Source: Candidatus Falkowiibacteriota bacterium (GTDB taxonomy: Bacteria > Patescibacteriota > Patescibacteriia > CAIXNZ01 > JADLGS01). Taken from it: 9,922 nt of DNA. The notes beneath the pieces are model-generated. The model was not told the origin of the DNA, did no database searches, and saw only the letters and a list, made by a program, of their open reading frames with translations. The stretch is taken from the NCBI GenBank assembly GCA_020849205.1, contig JADLGS010000064.1, positions 1 to 9,922 of the forward strand, given 5' to 3'. Positions 5,981 through 9,922 of this stretch are shown here, in pieces. The translations under genes and the position numbers were made by a program. Position 1 is the first letter of the stretch; each line of letters starts with the position of its first letter.

Positions 5981-5993
5981 ATGCTTATTACTG

Positions 5994-6506
5994 TTATTCC
6001 GTTTTAATCGTTTCCAACAACACTTCAAGCCCTACCTGTACAACGTCAGGTGCGAGTAAGATGTTGATCGGCTTTCCAGTCGGCTTCTTAAAGCAACGAC
6101 ACGAACAAAGGCATTCTGTTTCTTGAAATCCTTGCTTGATCCGATCAATTCGTTCCTGGGTAAGAGCGTCTTTGCGCGGAGAAAAATCAAGCCAAAAATT
6201 TACTTTCCGCTTACCGATTTCGTCTTGCATGTTTTTTGCAAAACTAATCTTTTGTTTTTGAGCGTACCCCAAAATTTCGTAATCAACATTGCCTTGTGGC
6301 GACGACACCGTTACGCGAGCAGTGTACGTTAATGGATCACAGTAGAGCCAAAAACGAACTTCGTTATCTACGATCGTCGTCTCAGTCACCTTTGACTGCG
6401 TCGGAGCGCTTACCGCTTCAACCTTTTTTTCGAGTGGTTCGACGATGTCGCCTGCAAACGCTTGCGTGGCAAACAACATAACAATGAGACTCAAAAGAAC
6501 CTTCAT
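5994..6506 (-). CDS. Exported protein with a C-x-C-x-C-x-C cluster, function unknown
   Basis: This is a 170-residue protein with a clear N-terminal signal peptide, MKVLLSLIVMLFATQAFA, and probable cleavage after Ala18 (AFA-GD). It is therefore secreted or held at the cell surface. The mature part is polar, with a strand-rich middle (EVRFWLYCDPLTYTARVTV, about 49-67). A charged helical region precedes the striking CLCSCRC motif at 132-138. Four alternating cysteines could bind metal or form disulphides; Cys56 is the only other cysteine. I do not recognise the family. The ATG at 6504-6506 is preferred because GGAGG lies just upstream; a GTG two codons earlier overlaps that site. The gene is transcribed alone, with a predicted promoter at 6554-6582 and a strong terminator. 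Confidence 0.8.
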   Translation of the reverse strand: MKVLLSLIVMLFATQAFAGDIVEPLEKKVEAVSAPTQSKVTETTIVDNEVRFWLYCDPLTYTARVTVSSPQGNVDYEILGYAQKQKISFAKNMQDEIGKRKVNFWLDFSPRKDALTQERIDRIKQGFQETECLCSCRCFKKPTGKPINILLAPDVVQVGLEVLLETIKTE

Positions 6507-6553
6507 ATACACCTCCGTGTACTATGGTTGTACCGATTGATTTCGGATATATG

Positions 6554-6582
6554 AAATTACCATGATGACAAAAATCCGTCAA
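6554..6582 (-). promoter_or_regulatory. Possible promoter of the exported protein gene
   Basis: On the minus strand TTGACG (6577-6582) lies 17 bases from TAATTT (6554-6559). The -10 is weak but preceded by TGG, an extended -10. It would start transcription near 6547, about 40 bases before the ATG. Confidence 0.4.
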
Positions 6583-6621
6583 GTTAAAATCAATACCACG
6601 GCATTAGTGCTTGCCGTGGTA
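6583..6621 (-). terminator. Probable terminator of the two small-protein genes
   Basis: A perfect ten-base stem, TACCACGGCA / TGCCGTGGTA (6594-6603 and 6612-6621), lies 14 bases after the stop at 6636. The minus-strand sequence after the hairpin (ATTGATTTTAA) is only moderately T-rich, so termination may be incomplete. Confidence 0.6.
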
Positions 6622-6635
6622 AAAAAATAGTATTT

Positions 6636-6857
6636 TTAGTACATATACTCGATTCCTTTTGTATTCACAAATGGAAAAGTGAGTTGTTGTGGATCCCGGT
6701 AATCAAAGCTGAGTTGGTTACAGTTTCGCAGCTCTTCGCTCGTCTTATGCAATGCTGTAAACCAGCCGGCAGCTTTGTAACCGCCATTAATCCATTCTGC
6801 CTGAGTCATACCACAATCAAGAGCAGCTTGCTCCCAATTTTGCAATATGGTTTTCAT
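6636..6857 (-). CDS. Small protein with GM-x3-EW-x-NGGYK motif (second of pair)
   Basis: This 73-residue protein is of unknown function. Residues 8-34 carry the pattern W-x3-A-x3-GM-x3-EW-x-NGGYK-x2-GW-x-T, which the neighbouring protein at 6861-7106 repeats without gaps (14 of 27 positions identical). After the motif comes a polar tail rich in Gln, Asn and Tyr, ending GIEYMY. There is no signal peptide or transmembrane segment, so it is probably cytoplasmic. The start is the ATG at 6855-6857, with AAGGAG six bases upstream inside the end of the previous gene. Only three bases separate the two genes, so they form an operon with likely coupled translation. The aromatic and glycine-rich motif suggests a small folded domain, but no activity can be assigned. 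Confidence 0.75.
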   Translation of the reverse strand: MKTILQNWEQAALDCGMTQAEWINGGYKAAGWFTALHKTSEELRNCNQLSFDYRDPQQLTFPFVNTKGIEYMY

Positions 6858-6860
6858 GGT

Positions 6861-7106
6861 CTACTCCTTGGTAGTTTGCTTTTTGACAACATACGGGGTT
6901 TCCCATCCGTCGCTTTTGTATCCACCGTTTTGCCATTCGAGTGGCGACATACCTAATTGATTTGCTCGAATTTGCCATGAAGGTGAGTACGGACGTGCCG
7001 GTGGCGCATACGCGCTACCAAGTGGTGGAATATTTTTGTTGTTATCGGTTTCTTTGCGCAATGCTGACATTGGCAACATGCCTGTAAGTGGATACACAAC
7101 TGTCAT
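6861..7106 (-). CDS. Small protein with GM-x3-EW-x-NGGYK motif (first of pair)
   Basis: This 81-residue protein is of unknown function. The first 40 residues are a low-complexity, proline-containing region (ending AYAPPARPY) with no clear transmembrane helix. Residues 44-70 hold the motif shared with the downstream gene: Trp44, Ala48, Gly52-Met53, Glu57-Trp58, Asn60-Gly-Gly-Tyr-Lys64, Gly67-Trp68, Thr70. The C-terminus is basic (VVKKQTTKE). A good AAAGGAG lies 5 bases before the ATG at 7104-7106. The gene is first in a two-gene operon, and its predicted promoter overlaps that of the divergent superoxide dismutase gene. That might link the pair to the same stress or make the two units mutually exclusive. 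The link is inference. Confidence 0.75.
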   Translation of the reverse strand: MTVVYPLTGMLPMSALRKETDNNKNIPPLGSAYAPPARPYSPSWQIRANQLGMSPLEWQNGGYKSDGWETPYVVKKQTTKE

Positions 7107-7132
7107 AACAGCTCCTTTGTTATGTTTGCAAA

Positions 7133-7161
7133 ATCATGTACAATAGCAATGAAAGTATAAT
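7133..7161 (+). promoter_or_regulatory. Superoxide dismutase gene promoter
   Basis: A perfect TATAAT lies at 7156-7161, with only a weak -35 region around 7133-7138. It predicts a start near 7168 and a 17-base leader without a Shine-Dalgarno site. The -10 is the centre of the palindrome AGTATAATACT (7154-7164). A poor -35 with a perfect -10 is compatible with activator control. Confidence 0.6.
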
Positions 7162-7182
7162 ACTCACTATTAATAAAATCAA
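7154..7182 (-). promoter_or_regulatory. Promoter of the small-protein operon, overlapping the divergent promoter
   Basis: On the minus strand TTGATT (7177-7182), a 17-base spacer and TATACT (7154-7159) match the sigma-70 pattern. Its -10 shares four bases with the TATAAT of the opposite promoter, so RNA polymerase cannot occupy both at once. The predicted leader is about 40 bases. Confidence 0.6.
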
Positions 7183-7184
7183 GT

Positions 7185-7787
7185 ATGTTTGAACTACCAA
7201 AACTATCATATGCTTATGATGCTCTCGAACCTTTTATTGATGCAAAAACAATGGAGATTCACCACTCAAAGCATCATCAGACCTATGTTACCAAGTTAAA
7301 TGAAGCACTTGATAAACATCCAGAACTTGCCGACTGGTCGCTCATGGATTTGCTTACTAAAATTAATGATGTGCCACAAGATATTCGCAAGGCAGTTCAA
7401 AATCATGGCGGTGGACACTACAACCATACCCTCTTTTGGCTTCTTTTAAATAAGGACGGACAAAAGCAGCCGTCTGGCGAATTAGCAGAATCAATCAATG
7501 CAACTTTTGGTTCATACGACGCATTCAAAGAACAGTTTACCAATTCAGCATTAGGGTTATTTGGATCTGGATGGACGTGGTTAATAGAAGTCAGGAGTCA
7601 GGAGTCAGGAGTCAGAAAACTACAGATTATCAACACTGCGAATCAAGACTGTCCGCTTATGAATGGACAAACGCCAATCATTGGACTTGATGTGTGGGCG
7701 CATGCATATTACCTCAAACATCAAAACAAGCGCGCTGATTATATTAAAGATTTTTGGGAAGTATTAGACTGGAGCTCTGTAAAATAA
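7185..7787 (+). CDS. sodA: Superoxide dismutase (Mn-type or cambialistic) with a repeat-encoded loop
   Basis: This 200-residue protein is of the Fe/Mn superoxide dismutase family, which converts superoxide to oxygen and hydrogen peroxide. The metal ligands His26 (in EIHHSKHHQTY), His81 (GGGHYNHTLFW), Asp169 and His173 (DVWAHAYY) are all present. Gly77 together with Gln154 (NQD) is the arrangement typical of Mn enzymes, so sodA is the better symbol, though metal choice cannot be read with certainty. There is no signal peptide, so it is cytoplasmic. Residues 135-144 (EVRSQESGVR) are encoded by a heptamer array and lengthen a surface beta-hairpin turn by about six residues. Ala172 replaces the Glu usual in DVWEH. 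A 53-residue protein gene follows on the same strand. Confidence 0.95.
   Translation: MFELPKLSYAYDALEPFIDAKTMEIHHSKHHQTYVTKLNEALDKHPELADWSLMDLLTKINDVPQDIRKAVQNHGGGHYNHTLFWLLLNKDGQKQPSGELAESINATFGSYDAFKEQFTNSALGLFGSGWTWLIEVRSQESGVRKLQIINTANQDCPLMNGQTPIIGLDVWAHAYYLKHQNKRADYIKDFWEVLDWSSVK
7589..7616 (+). repeat. Heptamer array AGTCAGG inside the dismutase gene
   Basis: Four 7-base units start at 7589, 7596, 7603 and 7610. Three are exactly AGTCAGG and the last is AGTCAGA. The array is translated in frame as part of residues 135-144. It is the same element as the intergenic arrays at 5902-5936 and, inverted, 4503-4537. Confidence 0.9.
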
Positions 7788-7804
7788 ATCGGTGAATCAT
7801 CTCT

Positions 7805-7966
7805 ATGAAATCAGGAACAAAATCAAAAGTGGGAAACAAAAAAGGCAGTCCTGCATACAGAACGCCTTCTTGGAATCGAGTCGATCAATCAAAATCTGGT
7901 AAAAATTACGGCCCAACAAAAGATTGGGCGACTTACAACAAATTTCGTAAACATCGCGCGAGATAA
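7805..7966 (+). CDS. Small, very basic protein of unknown function
   Basis: This 53-codon frame starts at the ATG at 7805, 17 bases after the dismutase stop. The product has 15 Lys or Arg against two Asp, is rich in Gly, Ser and Asn, and ends KFRKHRAR. It contains two Trp (PSWNR, KDWATY). It has no transmembrane or signal sequence. Such composition suits a nucleic-acid or ribosome binding protein, but that is inference. The upstream sequence has no clear Shine-Dalgarno site, as with the other plus-strand genes here. It probably shares the dismutase transcript. Its stop codon overlaps the T-run of the terminator that serves the opposite gene. It could be a chance frame, but the clean fit between two neighbours favours a real gene. 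Confidence 0.55.
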   Translation: MKSGTKSKVGNKKGSPAYRTPSWNRVDQSKSGKNYGPTKDWATYNKFRKHRAR

Positions 7967-7994
7967 AAAAATCCCCTCGAGTTTACTCGAGGGG
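7964..7994 (-). terminator. Terminator of the cyclic-di-GMP phosphodiesterase gene
   Basis: The nine-base perfect stem CCCCTCGAG / CTCGAGGGG (7973-7981 and 7986-7994) with loop TTTA is followed on the minus strand by ATTTTTTTA. It starts four bases after the stop at 7998. It lies between converging genes and may also slow plus-strand transcripts. Confidence 0.93.
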
Positions 7995-7997
7995 TCG

Positions 7998-9728
7998 CTA
8001 ACCAGTAAGGTCAAAAATGTTGAAATCGCCACTCGCTTGTTTGCGAATAAACGCAGAAGCGATCATTGGTTCAACACCTGCGGAAAAAGCAAATCCTTGC
8101 CCAAAATCCCCGCCACTACGCACTACTGTTTGGTAGTGTGTTTTTGTTTCGATGCCTTCACACACCACAGTTTTTTGCGCATGTTTAGCAAGTGCTATGA
8201 CATGACCCAACTGACCACGATCGTGAGAGGTAAATGGACGAGTCAAAAACGATTTATCGATTTTGATTTCATCGATTGGCAAAGAGCTCAGTTGACGTAT
8301 CTGTGTTTGACCGGCGCCAAAATCATCAAGTGATGAAGAGACGCCAATATCTTTGAGTTTTCCGATCAACTGCTGAATCCGCGCAATGTCGTGCGCAAAC
8401 ATTGACTCAGTTAATTCTACCGAAAGAAGTTGTGGATCAATACCCGTTTGTTCTATAGCGTCTTTGATTGCCTCGTACGCAGTCCCTCGAAACACTTGTA
8501 CCAGTGAAACGTTTACACTCACGCCAATTCTTTCGAGTGGATACTGCTTGGACCATTGTGCAATCTGCATAGTTGCTGACAAAATTGCCCAGCGACCAAG
8601 TTGATTGATGTAGCCCGTATCTTCCGCCACCTTAATTAAATCCGGTGGCAAGATGAAATGATTTGGCTGCTGAGGATCACGAATACGAAGCAGTGCTTCA
8701 AACTTATGAATCCGTTTCTTATCAACGTCAACAATTGGCATGTAGTTAAAAAAGAAGTTGTCGTGCGGACTGTCTAGACCCTTAATCAACAAACTTTCAA
8801 GATCAAGATGTCTTCGAGAAGTTTTGGTAAACTCCTTCTTGTACACCACAACACGATTTTTACCACCAGACTTCGCCTTGTGCATCGCTTCATCACAGTG
8901 CGCCTTGATCACATCCACTTTTTCGCTTGGCGCCGGTATGTACAACCCAATGCTTGCAGTTACTACAAATCGTCGCCCGTCATACTCTTGAGGTTGCTCA
9001 AGATAATAACGAAGTTCTTGCGCGATATGCACCGCATCACTTTGTTCCTTAATGCCGTCCAAAATGACTCCAAACTTATCAGAGTCAAAACGGGCTACCA
9101 CATCTCCTTTTCGAACATTTTCAGAGATAACCTTACCCACCCGACGCAACACGTCGTGCGCGATATCAAGCGAGTGAAGATGCGTAACCTTTTTGAAATC
9201 ATCAAGGTCAAACATAAGCACCGCGCATCGAAACGACTTATCACGATCCATGCGTTGCATGATTCGCGTGAGCGCACGATCAAAGATTACTTTCTTTGGC
9301 AATCCAGTAATCCGATCATTGAGTTGTCGCTCATCACCAGACACGGAAATTTCTTGCGCAACGCACAGAAAATATCGCATCGAATGAAGCGCAACCACGC
9401 TGATGGTCCATGCAAGATGCAACTCTTCATGTTCACCCTTGAGCCACATCGTTGAGTAACTTCGCTTTCCGCTCATGTTGATATCAAGTGATGCGACGAG
9501 TGCTTGCGTCGCATGGTGCTGTCCTTCCGGAGCAATACTTGCAATCGACTTTCCTCGCGCGACTTCATTTGAAATATTTGTTTGACGCTCAAACTCTTTG
9601 TTTGCAAAAAGTACACACTTATTTTCATCGAGCAAAAGAATTGGTTGAGAGATAGTGTTATACGCCAACTCAAAATATTCCAACTGCGTTTCCTGCACAT
9701 GAAGTGCAGGTTTTTGATCTGCACTCAT
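7998..9728 (-). CDS. PAS-GGDEF-EAL protein, predicted cyclic-di-GMP phosphodiesterase
   Basis: This is a 576-residue soluble protein. An N-terminal PAS-like sensor (about 15-128, with PILLLDENKCVLFANKEF) is followed by a GGDEF domain (about 136-297) and an EAL domain (about 315-565). The cyclase signature is DSDKF at 215-219 instead of GGDEF, so synthesis is unlikely. The inhibitory RxxD site (Arg206-Asp209) is kept at the right spacing, so the domain may bind cyclic-di-GMP or GTP as a regulator. The EAL domain keeps its expected catalytic set: Glu344 (EALLR), Asn406, Glu438, Asp468-Asp469 (DDFGAG), Lys489, Glu524 (EGIET) and Gln544. It should therefore hydrolyse cyclic-di-GMP. No transmembrane helices are seen. 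AAGGAG lies seven bases before the ATG. A transposase gene ends 76 bases upstream in the same orientation. Confidence 0.93.
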   Translation of the reverse strand: MSADQKPALHVQETQLEYFELAYNTISQPILLLDENKCVLFANKEFERQTNISNEVARGKSIASIAPEGQHHATQALVASLDINMSGKRSYSTMWLKGEHEELHLAWTISVVALHSMRYFLCVAQEISVSGDERQLNDRITGLPKKVIFDRALTRIMQRMDRDKSFRCAVLMFDLDDFKKVTHLHSLDIAHDVLRRVGKVISENVRKGDVVARFDSDKFGVILDGIKEQSDAVHIAQELRYYLEQPQEYDGRRFVVTASIGLYIPAPSEKVDVIKAHCDEAMHKAKSGGKNRVVVYKKEFTKTSRRHLDLESLLIKGLDSPHDNFFFNYMPIVDVDKKRIHKFEALLRIRDPQQPNHFILPPDLIKVAEDTGYINQLGRWAILSATMQIAQWSKQYPLERIGVSVNVSLVQVFRGTAYEAIKDAIEQTGIDPQLLSVELTESMFAHDIARIQQLIGKLKDIGVSSSLDDFGAGQTQIRQLSSLPIDEIKIDKSFLTRPFTSHDRGQLGHVIALAKHAQKTVVCEGIETKTHYQTVVRSGGDFGQGFAFSAGVEPMIASAFIRKQASGDFNIFDLTG

Positions 9729-9804
9729 GACTTTTCTCCTTGGAAAATAGTTTACACTGACACGGTAACAGTTTTGCTAAGATTGGTCAAACCCCCGTTG
9801 TGTA

Positions 9805-9922
9805 TCATGTCAAATGCGACATAGCGAATTCCTTAGGAGTTTGCATGTTTAGGCTCATATGAGGTCGCTTAGTCATATAATAATGAATAAATTCATCCAC
9901 ACGACGTTGCACCTCTTTGAGT
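9805..9922 (-). CDS. Transposase C-terminus (integrase-core type, IS3/IS481-like), partial
   Basis: The last 38 codons, including TGA at 9805-9807, enter from the right edge. The peptide reads RRVDEFIHYYMTKRPHMSL, then NMQTPKEFAMSHLT. This is the usual end of DDE integrase-core transposases of the IS3 and IS481 groups, with the pattern Y-x-x-x-RPH-x-x-L-x-x-x-TP-x-EF. The family cannot be fixed without the catalytic part, and neither end of the element can be delimited here. The stretch 9729-9804 between it and the next gene should contain the left end of the element and any promoter of the phosphodiesterase gene. No strong promoter or terminator is visible there. Confidence 0.88.
   Translation of the reverse strand, partial: LKEVQRRVDEFIHYYMTKRPHMSLNMQTPKEFAMSHLT

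Noticed and set aside
6507..6512. GTG start two codons earlier for the cysteine-cluster protein
   Set aside because: That GTG overlaps the GGAGG ribosome binding site; the ATG at 6506 fits the site and signal peptide better.
6594..6621. Terminator on the plus strand
   Set aside because: The hairpin is followed by A residues on the plus strand and no plus-strand gene ends there.
8037..9455. Plus-strand open frames, the longest 215 residues at 8808-9455
   Set aside because: They lie opposite the well-supported PAS-GGDEF-EAL gene, have no recognisable motifs and no ribosome binding sites.

Overview
The window is a replication-origin neighbourhood of a small-genome bacterium. The most likely source is a member of the Candidate Phyla Radiation (Patescibacteria). 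I infer this from the reduced rpmH-rnpA-yidD cluster, the absence of Shine-Dalgarno (SD) sites before the housekeeping genes, the heptamer arrays between genes, and small orphan proteins. It is not proven by any single marker. The code looks standard: at least two frames end in TGA, and no gene needs TGA read as an amino acid.

Left part (1-2220, minus strand): the 5' part of dnaN (beta clamp), the complete dnaA, and a short AT-rich origin with two perfect DnaA boxes. One box lies inside the predicted dnaA promoter. Between this origin and rpmH, where many bacteria have nothing else, lie two minus-strand accessory genes. One is a small exported protein or lipoprotein gene whose fourth codon is a stop. 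The other encodes a 454-residue membrane-anchored protein that I do not recognise.

Middle (4221-5911, plus strand): rpmH with a near-consensus promoter and a terminator, then rnpA, yidD and nth (endonuclease III). The gaps here are built largely of degenerate heptamer repeats. These run up to the start of rpmH, contain the -10 box of a probably leaderless rnpA, form a large inverted repeat before nth, and supply the nth stop codon. The nth product has lost two of the four cysteines of its iron-sulphur motif.

Right part (5945-9922): a minus-strand gene for an exported protein with a C-x-C-x-C-x-C cluster, then a two-gene minus-strand operon of small proteins sharing a new-looking motif (GM-x3-EW-x-NGGYK-x2-GW). 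Its promoter overlaps that of the divergent superoxide dismutase gene. The dismutase carries an in-frame AGTCAGG heptamer array encoding an extra surface loop, and has Ala where the family has a dimer-interface Glu. A 53-residue very basic protein follows. A PAS-GGDEF-EAL protein, with a degenerate cyclase motif and an intact phosphodiesterase site, occupies the minus strand to 9728. The last 118 bases are the C-terminal end of an integrase-type transposase.

Together the genes cover replication initiation, ribosome and tRNA maturation, membrane insertion, base-excision repair, oxidative defence and cyclic-di-GMP turnover. The accessory genes with visible starts all have strong SD sites. None of the housekeeping genes does.
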